Shown here: positions 45,842 to 55,425 of the stretch, piece by piece | How positions within the stretch are numbered: the stretch's first letter is position 1 | Layout of the letters: each line of letters starts with the position of its first letter | Assembly: GCA_943913135.1 (NCBI GenBank) | Contig: CALTVE010000002.1 | Span: 62,001-126,000, forward strand | Source of the DNA: an uncultured Francisella sp. | GTDB taxonomy: Bacteria; Pseudomonadota; Gammaproteobacteria; Burkholderiales; Neisseriaceae | Direction: 5' to 3' | Length of the DNA: 64,000 bases | Position numbers and translations under genes: made by a program | The notes under the pieces: model-generated | The model's input: only the letters and a program-made list of their open reading frames with translations | Database searches by the model: none | What the model was told of the DNA's origin: nothing

Positions 45842-46956
45842 TGACTAAAGAAGTAGTGATTGGTTTGTCAGGGGGAGTAGATTCTTCGGTAGCGGCTTAT
45901 TTATTGCAAGAAGATCATCAGGTGCGTGCTATTTTTATGCAAAACTGGCAAGAAGCACAGGATGAAGAATATTGTACGATTAAAGAAGATTCCCTTGATG
46001 CCATTGCAGTGGCCGATTGCTTGGGTATAGATATTGATATTGTTAATTTCGCCCGTGAGTATGAAGAAAGGGTATTCCGCTACTTTGTGCAGGAATATCA
46101 AAAAGCACGTACTCCTAATCCGGATATCTTGTGTAATTCAGAAATTAAGTTCGATGTTTTTCTAAAGCATGCGCAGCAAGAAGGCAGTGATTATATCGCG
46201 ACCGGTCATTATGTGCGTAAAGAAAAACGAGATGGCGTTTATTATCTTTTAAAAGCTAAAGATCAAAAAAAAGATCAAACTTATTTCCTTTATCGTTTAA
46301 AACCAGAACAAATTGCGCCTGCTCTTTTTCCTTTAGGTGTTCTAGAAAAAACACAGGTGAGGCACATTAGTGCCGATTTAAATTTGCCTACGGCCTATAA
46401 AAAAGACAGCACCGGTATTTGCTTTATTGGTGAAAGACCGTTTCGGAAATTTTTACAGCAATACATTCCAACGACCAAAGGAAATATGGTCACTTTAGAA
46501 GGAGAGGTAGTGGGTGAGCACATTGGATTGGCCTTCTACACTTTGGGACAGAGAAAGGGCTTAGGAATTGGTGGGCGAGGCGATGCTTGGTTTGTCGCTG
46601 GTAAAAATTTGGCCGATAACAGTTTAATTGTAGTACAAGGGCACGATCATCCTGCATTATTTAGTCGGGAAATTGTGGTCGCTGACTTAAGTTTTACTTT
46701 AGGGGTGGCTCCTGAAGAAGGACGATATACTGTTAAAGTACGTTATCGGACCGCTGATGTACCAGTGGATTTATCCTATGAAAATAAAGAAAAAAGTAGA
46801 ATTCGTCTTTTTTTTTCCGAACCGGTATGGGCCGCTACTCCCGGGCAATCTGCAGTTTTGTATGATGGCGAAGTTTGCCTTGGTGGCGGTATTATAGAAT
46901 CAGTAGCGCCCTTATCTACATTGCGGTACATCACGGCAGCCCAATGCAATTCATAA
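45841..46956 (+). CDS. mnmA: MnmA, tRNA-specific 2-thiouridylase
   Basis: Makes the 2-thio group of wobble uridine in Lys, Glu and Gln tRNAs, with sulfur from the Tus relay. The 371 residues contain the PP-loop GLSGGVDSSVAA and the two catalytic cysteines Cys98 (PDILCNSEIKF) and Cys194 (GICFIGER). It is translationally coupled to dut and 22 bp from the first fadD gene. With mnmE it completes part of the same wobble-base pathway within 4 kb. Confidence 0.97.
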   Translation: MTKEVVIGLSGGVDSSVAAYLLQEDHQVRAIFMQNWQEAQDEEYCTIKEDSLDAIAVADCLGIDIDIVNFAREYEERVFRYFVQEYQKARTPNPDILCNSEIKFDVFLKHAQQEGSDYIATGHYVRKEKRDGVYYLLKAKDQKKDQTYFLYRLKPEQIAPALFPLGVLEKTQVRHISADLNLPTAYKKDSTGICFIGERPFRKFLQQYIPTTKGNMVTLEGEVVGEHIGLAFYTLGQRKGLGIGGRGDAWFVAGKNLADNSLIVVQGHDHPALFSREIVVADLSFTLGVAPEEGRYTVKVRYRTADVPVDLSYENKEKSRIRLFFSEPVWAATPGQSAVLYDGEVCLGGGIIESVAPLSTLRYITAAQCNS

Positions 46957-46978
46957 AATTTTTTAGGAGGCACAATTA

Positions 46979-48691
46979 ATGGAACAGATTTGGTTTAAAA
47001 GTTACGACGCTTCTATTAAGCATGAAGTAGATGTAGACGCGCTAGGAACAATTGTCGATGTGTTTAATCAGTCTGCAGAAAAATTTGCCGATCAACCTGC
47101 TTACACTTCGGTTAAAACGACGATTAATTATCGCCAGGCTAAAGAGTATGTCGATCAATTTACTTCCTTTTTGCAAAATGAATTGCACTTAAAACAGGGT
47201 GACCGCCTGGCAGTGATGATGGCTAACTTACTACAATATCCAGTAGTTGTGTTTGGTGCCTTGCAGGCGGGAGTGATTGTTGTTAATACAAATCCCTTGT
47301 ACACCAGCGAAGAGATGAAACATCAATTGTTAGACAGTGGCGCAAATACGGTCGTGATTATGGAAAACTTCGCTAATATTTTTGAAAAAATTAAAGATGA
47401 AGTCCCTGTAAAAAACGTCATTATTGTGCGTGTAGGGGATCTACTTCATGGTTTGTGGGGAGTAGGGATTAATTTTATTTTGAAATATGTTGCTCGTCAG
47501 ATTCCTAAATACGATTTACCCGGACATATACTGTTTAAAGATGCGATAAAAAAGGGGAGCGACAAATCAAAAAAACCTGTGGAATTAAGCAATCAAGATG
47601 TTGCCCTTTTGCAATATACTGGAGGAACTACAGGATTGGCTAAAGGGGCGATGTTAACCCATCATAATGTGTGTGCTAATTTAGCGCAGGCGGCCGAATG
47701 GGTAACACCGAAACTTAATTCTAACGAGTGTATGGTTAGTCCACTTCCTCTGTACCATATTTTTTCTTTTACCGTAAATTTAATGATCATGTGCCATTTA
47801 GGAGGTCATAATGTACTGATCATCAATCCACGCGATACAAAAAAATTCATTAGTCAATTGCGGCGTAGAGATTTAAAAATTACAACTATTACCTGTGTCA
47901 ATACCCTATTTAATTCACTGGTTCGCCATCCAGACTTTAAAAAAGTGGATTTTTCAGGGTGGAAGTTGTCTTTGGGAGGCGGTGCAGCGGTACAAAGAAA
48001 CGTGGCTAATCAGTGGCAAGAAATTACTGGTACGCCGATTGTAGAGGCATATGGTTTAACTGAAACAAGTCCCGGGGTGTGTGTTAATCCCGTGACTATC
48101 AGTCGTTATACCGGAACCGTGGGTTTACCTTTACCAAGTACCGATATTTCTATTCGCGATGAACAGGGTAAGGAACTGCCTATAGGCGAAAGCGGCTTAC
48201 TGTGGGTAAAAGGGCCTCAGGTGATGAAGGGTTACTGGAATAAACCGGAAGAAACCGAAGAAGCGATTCAAGATGGTTGGTTAGATACTGGTGATATCGC
48301 CAAGATCGATGAAAACGGCTATATAAAGATTGTAGATCGCAAAAAAGATTTAATCATCGTTTCTGGTTTTAATGTTTACCCTAATGAAGTTGAAGATGTG
48401 TTAACTCTTAATCCGCGTATTTTATCGGCAGCGGTGATTGGAGTGCCTGATGAAAAAAGCGGTGAGGTGGTTAAAGCATTCATTGTTGCCAAAGATAAGA
48501 GCCTTACTAAGAAAGATGTTGTTAAATATGCACGCAAGTATTTAACAGGCTATAAGCTTCCTAAGCACGTGGAATTTCGTGATCACTTACCAGAAACAGC
48601 CGTAGGTAAAATATTGCGTCGACAATTGGCAGCTGAAGATCGAGAAAAGCATAAGGAAGAATACGAAAAAATTATTCAAGATCGGGGTTAG
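46979..48691 (+). CDS. fadD: Long-chain fatty-acid-CoA ligase (copy 1)
   Basis: Activates fatty acids to acyl-CoA at the inner membrane. The 570 residues show the AMP-binding motif QYTGGTTGLAKGAML, the linker DRKKDLIIVSGFNVYPNE and the C-terminal GKILRR. The ATG has a perfect AGGAGG 8 nt upstream, the strongest ribosome site noted in the window. It is followed by a second FadD in the same orientation. Confidence 0.93.
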   Translation: MEQIWFKSYDASIKHEVDVDALGTIVDVFNQSAEKFADQPAYTSVKTTINYRQAKEYVDQFTSFLQNELHLKQGDRLAVMMANLLQYPVVVFGALQAGVIVVNTNPLYTSEEMKHQLLDSGANTVVIMENFANIFEKIKDEVPVKNVIIVRVGDLLHGLWGVGINFILKYVARQIPKYDLPGHILFKDAIKKGSDKSKKPVELSNQDVALLQYTGGTTGLAKGAMLTHHNVCANLAQAAEWVTPKLNSNECMVSPLPLYHIFSFTVNLMIMCHLGGHNVLIINPRDTKKFISQLRRRDLKITTITCVNTLFNSLVRHPDFKKVDFSGWKLSLGGGAAVQRNVANQWQEITGTPIVEAYGLTETSPGVCVNPVTISRYTGTVGLPLPSTDISIRDEQGKELPIGESGLLWVKGPQVMKGYWNKPEETEEAIQDGWLDTGDIAKIDENGYIKIVDRKKDLIIVSGFNVYPNEVEDVLTLNPRILSAAVIGVPDEKSGEVVKAFIVAKDKSLTKKDVVKYARKYLTGYKLPKHVEFRDHLPETAVGKILRRQLAAEDREKHKEEYEKIIQDRG

Positions 48692-48778
48692 AGTACAAAC
48701 GTTAATATAATATTCCAGGCTTCCCTGATCGAGCGGATAAATCTGAACATGATGGGTATTATTGGTGAGGAGATAGGT

Positions 48779-50515
48779 GTGGAAAAGATTTGGTATAAAA
48801 GCTATCCTGAAGAAATTCCCTATGATATTGATGTGGATCAGCTGGGCACGATTAATGACGTTTTTAATGAGGCGGCGGAAAAGTATAAAAATCACAAAGG
48901 CTTTACAAGTGTTAAAACAGTACAGACCTATGGCGAAACCAAGGAAAAAATAGACCAATTCACTTCGTTCTTACAGCATGAGTTGGGCATTAAAAAAGGT
49001 GATCGAATTGCGATTATGTTGCCCAATAGCCTGCAGTACCCTATTGCTTTATTTGCAATATTGCAAGCCGGAGCAATAGTGGTGAATATTAATCCTCTTT
49101 ATACCGCACGTGAGTTGACCCATCAATTGAAAGACAGTCAGCCCAAGGCAATTATTATCATAGAGAATTTTGCCCACACTTTGGAATTAGCGCAAAAAGA
49201 AGGTCTACCCTTTTTACAGCATATTGTGTTAACCAAGATAGGCGATCAGCTCCATTCTTTTTATCGTCCTTTATTGAATTTTGTTATACGTTTTGCCAAA
49301 ACCAATGGTAAGCCAGCGGTTCCTAAATACCGTTTACAAGGGAACGTCATTCCTTTTAACAAGGCTTTAAAGCTAGGGAAAAATGAGCCACCACGTAAGG
49401 TAGTTATCAAAAATACTGATTTAGCCTTTTTGCAATATACCGGGGGCACTACAGGGATAGCTAAGGGAGCAATGCTCACCCATCGTAATATCTGTGCCAA
49501 TATGGCTCAGGCTGATGCATGTATAGTGCTTTACAATGTTGAAAAAGGTAAAGAAGTGGTGATGACCCCTTTGCCTCTCTACCACATTTTTTCTTTAACC
49601 GTAAATATTATGGTGTTTTTGCGTATTGGAGGACAAAACGTGTTGATTGCCAATCCGATGGATACCAAAATGTTTGTTAACCAGATGAAACGTTATCCAA
49701 CCTCTGGACTTTCAGGCGTCAATACTTTGTTTAATAACTTAGTTCATCACGCTGATTTTAAATCAGTAGATTTTTCTACTTGGAAAGTTGTAATGGGTGG
49801 AGGTGCGGCCATACAGAAGTCAGTCGCAGAAAAATGGAAACAAATCACGGGGTTACCGATTATGGAAGCCTACGGTTTAACCGAAGCCAGTCCTGGGGTG
49901 GCAGTTAATTTTCTGGTGGGTACAGAAGCAAACAAAGATAGCCCTTGGAAGAGCACGATTGGTTTACCTTTACCGAGTACGGAGGTATCCATACGAGATG
50001 AAGAAGGGAACGAAGTACCCGTGGGTGAAGTAGGGATCCTGTGGGTAAAAGGGCCTCAGGTGATGCAAGGCTATTGGAATAAACCGGAAGAAACAGCGGA
50101 AATATTGCAAGAAGGATGGTTGAACACAGGCGATATAGCACGTATGGATGAAAATGGTTATTTATACTTAGTCGATCGTCAGAAAGACTTAATTATGGTC
50201 TCTGGCTTTAACGTTTACCCTAATGAATTAGAAGAAGTGTTAATGATGCATCCTAAGGTGAAGGAAGTAGCCGTGATTGGCGTTCGTCATCATAAAAGTG
50301 GCGAAGCGCCCAAAGCTTTTGTGGTGTTGCACGAATCTCAAGCCGTTGTACAAGATGAATTAATTACCTTTTGTCGTCAATATTTAACCAGTTACAAAGT
50401 GCCTAAGATTTACGAATTTCGTGAAGGAGAATTGCCTAAATCGATCATTGGTAAGATTTTGCGCAAGGATTTACGTAATGAAGAACAAGCGGCCTACGGC
50501 GATAAAATCTACTAG
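48779..50515 (+). CDS. fadD: Long-chain fatty-acid-CoA ligase (copy 2)
   Basis: Paralogue of the preceding gene, with QYTGGTTGIAKGAML, DRQKDLIMVSGFNVYPNE and GKILRK. Start: GTG at 48779, with GAGGAG exactly 6 nt upstream and the same opening pattern (MEKIWYKSYPEE) as copy 1 (MEQIWFKSYD); an ATG 30 bp earlier has no ribosome site. The 87-bp gap after copy 1 shows no clear terminator, so both are likely on the dut-murA transcript. It carries an insert of about ten residues after VGTEANKD compared with copy 1. Confidence 0.92.
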   Translation: MEKIWYKSYPEEIPYDIDVDQLGTINDVFNEAAEKYKNHKGFTSVKTVQTYGETKEKIDQFTSFLQHELGIKKGDRIAIMLPNSLQYPIALFAILQAGAIVVNINPLYTARELTHQLKDSQPKAIIIIENFAHTLELAQKEGLPFLQHIVLTKIGDQLHSFYRPLLNFVIRFAKTNGKPAVPKYRLQGNVIPFNKALKLGKNEPPRKVVIKNTDLAFLQYTGGTTGIAKGAMLTHRNICANMAQADACIVLYNVEKGKEVVMTPLPLYHIFSLTVNIMVFLRIGGQNVLIANPMDTKMFVNQMKRYPTSGLSGVNTLFNNLVHHADFKSVDFSTWKVVMGGGAAIQKSVAEKWKQITGLPIMEAYGLTEASPGVAVNFLVGTEANKDSPWKSTIGLPLPSTEVSIRDEEGNEVPVGEVGILWVKGPQVMQGYWNKPEETAEILQEGWLNTGDIARMDENGYLYLVDRQKDLIMVSGFNVYPNELEEVLMMHPKVKEVAVIGVRHHKSGEAPKAFVVLHESQAVVQDELITFCRQYLTSYKVPKIYEFREGELPKSIIGKILRKDLRNEEQAAYGDKIY

Positions 50516-50524
50516 GACGTGGTT

Positions 50525-51787
50525 ATGGATAAATTAAAGATAATCGGTAATGGCCCCTTGCAAGGAGAAATCAGTATTTCAGGAGCTAAGAATGCTGCTT
50601 TACCGATTATGTGTGCCTCACTTTTAAGTTCCGATCCTTTGATTCTTAAAAATGTACCTGCATTAAAAGATGTCGAAACCACAATGGCCGTATTAAGGGA
50701 TATGGGCGTGGTAGTGGTTAAAGACAAAACGACCGATGAATTAACCTTACAAGCAGCTCAAATTGATAATTTAAAAGTCGTGCATGATTTAGTAAAAACC
50801 ATGCGTGCCTCTATTTTAATTTTAGGTCCTACCCTGGCTCGTTGGAACGAATGTACGATTAGCTTACCTGGCGGCTGCAGTATCGGATCTCGTCCGGTTG
50901 ATCAGCATATTCGCGGATTACAAGCAATGGGGGCCGAAATTAGTATAGAGCACGGGGATATCAAAGCTAAGTGTACCCGCTTAAAAGGTGCACACATCAA
51001 AATGGCCGCTGTTACAGTAACTGGCACGGAAAACTTATTAATGGCGGCTACCTTGGCCGAGGGCATAACCGTTTTAGAAAATGCTGCTCAAGAGCCAGAA
51101 GTTATTGATTTAGCCCATTGTTTGATCAAAATGGGTGCGAAGATCCAAGGGGTTGGTACCTCGGTTTTGACTATTGAAGGAGTAGAAAGTCTACATGGAG
51201 CACACCACACCATTTTGGCCGACCGCATTGAAACAGGCACTTTTTTGTGCGCGGTAGCGATGACAGGCGGCAAAGTGTTATTAACAAATGCCGCCCCTTC
51301 TACCTTAACCTCGGTCTTGCTTTACTTACAGCAGGCAGGCCTGGATTTAAAAACAGGCAGCGACTGGATTTTGGCTCAGATGCAACAGCGCCCTAAAGCA
51401 GTAAGCTTTACTACTGCCCCCTACCCTGCTTTTCCCACCGATATGCAAGCACAGTTTATGGCTATGGATGCAATTGCCGAAGGCGATAGCGAGATTATTG
51501 AAACCATTTTTGAAAATCGCTTTATGCATGTGCCGGAACTAAACCGTATGGGTGCAGATATTTCTATTGGGCATCATAATAATGCCCATATTCATGGAGT
51601 AGAAAAATTATCGGGCACCACAGTTATGGCGACCGATTTGCGTGCTTCAGCTAGCCTTGTTCTGGCTGGTTTGGTTGCTGAAGGAGAAACGACCGTCGAA
51701 CGGGTGTACCACTTGGACCGCGGCTATGCGCGGATAGAAGAAAAATTGAGCGGCGTGGGTGCCAAAATAAGCCGTATTAGAGGTTAA
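50525..51787 (+). CDS. murA: UDP-N-acetylglucosamine 1-carboxyvinyltransferase
   Basis: First committed step of peptidoglycan synthesis and target of fosfomycin. The 420 residues (E. coli 419) carry the reactive Cys118 in [15 protein letters not shown], so fosfomycin sensitivity at the target is expected. ATG 50525 with AGGA 7 nt upstream is preferred to a GTG 6 bp earlier. The ribosome site overlaps the fadD stop, so it is the last gene of the operon and ends in a hairpin terminator. Confidence 0.97.
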   Translation: MDKLKIIGNGPLQGEISISGAKNAALPIMCASLLSSDPLILKNVPALKDVETTMAVLRDMGVVVVKDKTTDELTLQAAQIDNLKVVHDLVKTMRASILILGPTLARWNECTISLPGGCSIGSRPVDQHIRGLQAMGAEISIEHGDIKAKCTRLKGAHIKMAAVTVTGTENLLMAATLAEGITVLENAAQEPEVIDLAHCLIKMGAKIQGVGTSVLTIEGVESLHGAHHTILADRIETGTFLCAVAMTGGKVLLTNAAPSTLTSVLLYLQQAGLDLKTGSDWILAQMQQRPKAVSFTTAPYPAFPTDMQAQFMAMDAIAEGDSEIIETIFENRFMHVPELNRMGADISIGHHNNAHIHGVEKLSGTTVMATDLRASASLVLAGLVAEGETTVERVYHLDRGYARIEEKLSGVGAKISRIRG

Positions 51788-51808
51788 GGATTTTCCTTAA
51801 CCTGTTTT
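51781..51808 (+). terminator. Intrinsic terminator after murA
   Basis: AGGTTAAGGA (51781-51790) pairs perfectly with TCCTTAACCT (51794-51803) over a 3-nt loop, followed by GTTTTCT. The murA stop codon lies in the left arm. It stands between convergent murA and the META-domain gene and may act in both directions. Confidence 0.85.
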
Positions 51809-51811
51809 CTC

Positions 51812-52696
51812 CTATTTTTTCTTACCTTTGAAAGTGAGCTGAATATCCCCTTGACCCTTAAACTCAATTTTGGGGGAGCTACCCATCATCTGGCCGTGAA
51901 TGGTAAAGTCCTTGTTGGCGAAAAGATGCTGAATGTCCTGGCACGCTTGATCGGCGAGAGTCACTGCCCCAATATGGATGGTGTTTTTGTTCAAGTGGGC
52001 ATCAAATTGGGTTTTGCCGCACGGCGCGTTGACCCCCAGTTGACCGTTGTCTAAAGACAAGGTTAAAGCGCGGAAGATGCTGTGAGTTTGGATAGGGGTC
52101 GGTAAAGCAGGGTCAAAGTTATCAACCATAGTCCAAAGATATTTTTCGAAAATGTTGTCGGAAAAATAACGACCCGCATAAGAATGGTTATTGCGGCTTT
52201 GATTGTTGATCGATTGTAAAACATAGTATTTATTATCATCCGTGTGCATGCGGATTAATGACCCATCCAGTCCTGCAGGTACGTTTGCAATGATAGTATG
52301 GTCAGAAAAAAGTGACAAAGCGGCCTCATCCATTTTCATCGCCTCTGGGTCACACATCATGCGGGTGCTGCCCAAGGATGAAACTTTGAGCTGGTTTCCG
52401 GTTAAATCCCATGCTCCGAAGGCATTGTTACAGCCTCCACTTAAACTCACTCGACCATCGGTTGAGAAATGAACGGTCATACGTCGGCCGTCGCGGGGCG
52501 TTAACCCTTTTATTTCTTGTTTATGGCCATTTTCATTAAAAGAATGGGCAGAAATAATCAGCCAATCGGTAGAACTTAGCAGGGCTCTATCGGGGGTATC
52601 GGCATATCGATCTAAAAATTCATCGTTTCTTTGGCTCGCACAACCGGTTATACCCAAAAGCAACAATAAAGGTAGGGAAATAAGTTGTTTTTTCAT
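51812..52696 (-). CDS. META-domain (HslJ-like) lipoprotein
   Basis: A 294-residue predicted lipoprotein (signal LLLLLGITGC, Cys19). The META domain at about 40-145 has the typical GGCNNAFGAWDL and LGSTRMMCDPEAMKMDEAAL pattern. A second, more diverged region of about 110 residues (NGQLGVNAPCGKTQF) may be a second META-like fold. HslJ of E. coli is linked to heat and novobiocin resistance; the function here is unknown. It stands alone on the minus strand. Confidence 0.8.
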   Translation of the reverse strand: MKKQLISLPLLLLLGITGCASQRNDEFLDRYADTPDRALLSSTDWLIISAHSFNENGHKQEIKGLTPRDGRRMTVHFSTDGRVSLSGGCNNAFGAWDLTGNQLKVSSLGSTRMMCDPEAMKMDEAALSLFSDHTIIANVPAGLDGSLIRMHTDDNKYYVLQSINNQSRNNHSYAGRYFSDNIFEKYLWTMVDNFDPALPTPIQTHSIFRALTLSLDNGQLGVNAPCGKTQFDAHLNKNTIHIGAVTLADQACQDIQHLFANKDFTIHGQMMGSSPKIEFKGQGDIQLTFKGKKK

Positions 52697-52874
52697 GAAT
52701 AGGCACCTTGTTAAACGAAAACAATAAAGAGCGCTGTCTTAAAAGAAGTTGTCGGCAGAAATCATTATACAAAGCAACCCAGTTTTTTCAAACTTTAAAC
52801 AGATGAAAATTGTGGACGCAAAACCTTTTACACCAAACCTTTTTTAGGGTTTAACCCTCTTGCAATTAAATGAC

Positions 52875-53126
52875 TTAGACAGGGTCGGAGGTGTTGGTTT
52901 TTTCCTCTGCGCGGTGGACTACGACCTGGACTGCCCAGATAAACAAGAACAACCAGAAAATAAAGCTAAGAATCCAACCAATAATGGGGATAAAAGAAAA
53001 AACAACAGAAAAAAGAAGAAAGATTAACCAGATAAGCAGGGCAAGTATCCCTTGAACGATGTGACCTGCCAACAAAATAGCTAACCAAGGGAAAAGAACA
53101 GCGATAATAATTAATAGAACGGTCAT
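52875..53126 (-). CDS. Small membrane protein of unknown function
   Basis: An 83-residue protein made of two or three hydrophobic stretches (about 3-20, 24-45, 48-70) and a short charged C-terminus (HRAEEKTNTSDPV). The opening resembles YqaE/Pmp3 family membrane proteins, but it is longer and lacks their exact pattern, so the family is not assigned. The ATG at 53126 has a GGAAG-like site upstream. Downstream, an inverted GGGTTTAACCC lies at about 52848-52858. Confidence 0.6.
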   Translation of the reverse strand: MTVLLIIIAVLFPWLAILLAGHIVQGILALLIWLIFLLFSVVFSFIPIIGWILSFIFWLFLFIWAVQVVVHRAEEKTNTSDPV

Positions 53127-53185
53127 TGAATTCTTCCTAAATCAAGGGGATAAAGGGCTGATTTTATACTTCCATAAGAAAGTAA

Positions 53186-53668
53186 TCAATTTAAATAACG
53201 GGCTTTTAAAAACTGGAGGCAAAAATAAAGACTGTACTGGGTTGCATATAAACGGATATCAGCACGATTGCCGCGGAAAAATTCTTTCTTGCTAACCACT
53301 CCATTTTTATCTGCACAAGCAAACCATACTGTGCCGATAGGAGCTGGGTTACCTCCGCTATCAGGACCTGCTAAGCCAGAAGTACTGAGGGCGATATCCG
53401 CACCGCTTTCTCGTAATGCACCCTGTGCCATTTTTTCTACAGTGTAAGCATTAATAGGCCCTTCTTGGTGGAGAAAATTTTTTTCTAATCCTAAAAACTT
53501 ACTTTTCATTTCTAAGGTATAGGTGACAAAACCCATAGTAAACCATTCGGAGCTGCCAGGGAGTTCAGTTAAGCAAGAGGCGATCATGCCGCCGGTGCAA
53601 GATTCGGCAGTGCAGATCTTTAAGTCATGTTTTTTTAGATAGTTACTTAACTCTGTTAAGAGGTTCAT
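53186..53668 (-). CDS. pncC: Nicotinamide-nucleotide amidase (CinA C-terminal domain)
   Basis: Stand-alone CinA C-terminal domain of 160 residues; such proteins deamidate NMN in the NAD salvage cycle. Motifs: TAESCTGGMIASCLTELPGSS with the catalytic Ser region, and STSGLAGPDSGGNPAPIGTVW. The N-terminal COG1058 domain of full CinA is absent, as in E. coli PncC. Its ATG overlaps the pgi stop by 4 bp. Confidence 0.92.
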   Translation of the reverse strand: MNLLTELSNYLKKHDLKICTAESCTGGMIASCLTELPGSSEWFTMGFVTYTLEMKSKFLGLEKNFLHQEGPINAYTVEKMAQGALRESGADIALSTSGLAGPDSGGNPAPIGTVWFACADKNGVVSKKEFFRGNRADIRLYATQYSLYFCLQFLKARYLN

Positions 53669-55305
53669 CGTTGTTGCTCGCGGACAATGTTGATCAAGGC
53701 ATTGGTAGAGGCATCAAAATCCGGTTTAATAGAAGGATTGGACAGCATGGGTTCAATGGTACGCGCTAATACTTTGCCATATTCTACCCCCCATTGATCA
53801 AAAGAATTAAGTCCCCAGATAATTCCTTCCACAAAGACTTTGTGCTCGTATAAAGCCAGTAGCATGCCTAAATTAAACGGATTTAATTGATCAAACAAAA
53901 GAGTGTTGGTGGGTTGATTACCGGGGAAAGTTTTCTGGGTTGATAAAATACTTTGCTCTACAGGGGAAAGTTCAGAAAGATCCGATAAAACTTCCTCTCG
54001 GGTTTTCCCTTTCATTAAGGCGCTTGTTTGCGCAAGGGCATTGGCAACCAATATCTTTTGTGCTGGAGCATCTTCTGGATGAAAAGGGCGACTAAAAGCA
54101 ATGAAATCTGAAGGAATTAAACGGGTTCCTTGATGTAATAATTGAAAAAAGGCATGTTGGGCATTTACCCCTTCTTCCCCCCAAATGACTGCACCGGTAT
54201 CGAATACCAAGTAGTCACCTTCACGATTGACCCTTTTGCCATTGCTTTCCATATCTACTTGCTGAATATGGGCTGGGAAAAAGCGCAAAGCATGACTATA
54301 AGGTATAATGGCATGGCTACTGCTGCGATAAAAGGTGTTGTACCACACGCCGATCAAACCCATCAGTACAGGGATATTATGGCGAAAAGGGGTGGAGAAG
54401 AAGTGGTCATCCATAGCTCGGGCGCCTAGAAGAAAGTCTTGAAAATGCTTTTTCCCGATGGCCACCATTACCGATAAACTGATCGCCGACCAAACAGAAT
54501 AACGACCTCCTACGCCCTCGAATATTGAAAAAATATGTTGTTCCTCGATACCAAAGGCTCTGGCTTGTTCTTTTTTGCTGGTTACGGCAAAAAAATGCCG
54601 ACCGAGGTCCTTTTCAGAGGCACCTTTTTCTATCATCCACTTTTTAGCTAGAGAAGCATTAAGCAAGGTTTCAGGGGTCGTGAAGGATTTACTGGCGACA
54701 ATAAATAACGTTTTTTCCGGATCGCTCCTTGTTAATACTCCTTTCAAGTCGGCGGCATCCACATTAGCGATATAATGAACCGGGATAGAATCTTGCTGAT
54801 AAGCTTTTAAAGCGTAATAAACCATTTTGGGCCCTAAATCAGAGCCGCCAATCCCAATATTAACTACACGGTTGATCACTTTACCCGAATAACCTAAATA
54901 GTTGCCAGCGCGTAAAGTTTCGGCAAAACAAAAAGCGCGTTCTAATTCGCTTTTAATTTCGGCCATAATGTTCTTCCCGTATATGTAAAGGGGACGGTTT
55001 GGATCTTGGCGTAAGGCCGTGTGTAGTACCGGTCGATTTTCGCTGCTATTGATTGCTTCACCTGTTCTAAGTTTTTCTATCCATCCTGATAAATCGACTT
55101 CTTGCGCAAGATGGATTAAAAGCTCTAAGGTTTCCTCAGTAATACGATTTTTGCTGTAATCAAAAATAAAATTATTTAATTTCTCGTGCATCTTAGAAAA
55201 ACGATTTTTATCTTGCTGAAAAAGATCGCGCATATGTAAATAAACAGTGGTACGCTGGTGCTGATGAAGTTGTGCCCAGGCGCGGGTTTCGTTTACTAAA
55301 GCCAT
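53665..55305 (-). CDS. pgi: Glucose-6-phosphate isomerase
   Basis: Interconverts glucose 6-phosphate and fructose 6-phosphate. The 546 residues match the family (E. coli 549); signatures GIGGSDLGPKMVYYAL, VASKSFTTPETLLNA, GGRYSVWSA and the QLHQGT-like LLHQGTRLIPSDFI are present. ATG 55305 is preferred over 55350 because it gives the family N-terminus and length. It is coupled to pncC and divergent from mutS. Confidence 0.97.
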   Translation of the reverse strand: MALVNETRAWAQLHQHQRTTVYLHMRDLFQQDKNRFSKMHEKLNNFIFDYSKNRITEETLELLIHLAQEVDLSGWIEKLRTGEAINSSENRPVLHTALRQDPNRPLYIYGKNIMAEIKSELERAFCFAETLRAGNYLGYSGKVINRVVNIGIGGSDLGPKMVYYALKAYQQDSIPVHYIANVDAADLKGVLTRSDPEKTLFIVASKSFTTPETLLNASLAKKWMIEKGASEKDLGRHFFAVTSKKEQARAFGIEEQHIFSIFEGVGGRYSVWSAISLSVMVAIGKKHFQDFLLGARAMDDHFFSTPFRHNIPVLMGLIGVWYNTFYRSSSHAIIPYSHALRFFPAHIQQVDMESNGKRVNREGDYLVFDTGAVIWGEEGVNAQHAFFQLLHQGTRLIPSDFIAFSRPFHPEDAPAQKILVANALAQTSALMKGKTREEVLSDLSELSPVEQSILSTQKTFPGNQPTNTLLFDQLNPFNLGMLLALYEHKVFVEGIIWGLNSFDQWGVEYGKVLARTIEPMLSNPSIKPDFDASTNALINIVREQQR

Positions 55306-55371
55306 TATGGATAAACCTAAATATAAATAAATGCTGATTCTTACAGCCATTGTAGGCCAGATTCTGTTACT

Positions 55372-55401
55372 TGGACAATTGCTTTTCCCCCAAGGTACAA
55401 T
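55372..55401 (+). promoter_or_regulatory. Possible sigma-70-type promoter of mutS
   Basis: TGGACA (55372-55377), 18-nt spacer, TACAAT (55396-55401), which matches the -10 consensus at five of six positions. The mutS start is only 25 bp downstream, so the leader would be under 20 nt. Confidence 0.45.
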
Positions 55402-55425
55402 GGGACTTGCTTTTAATGACCTTTG

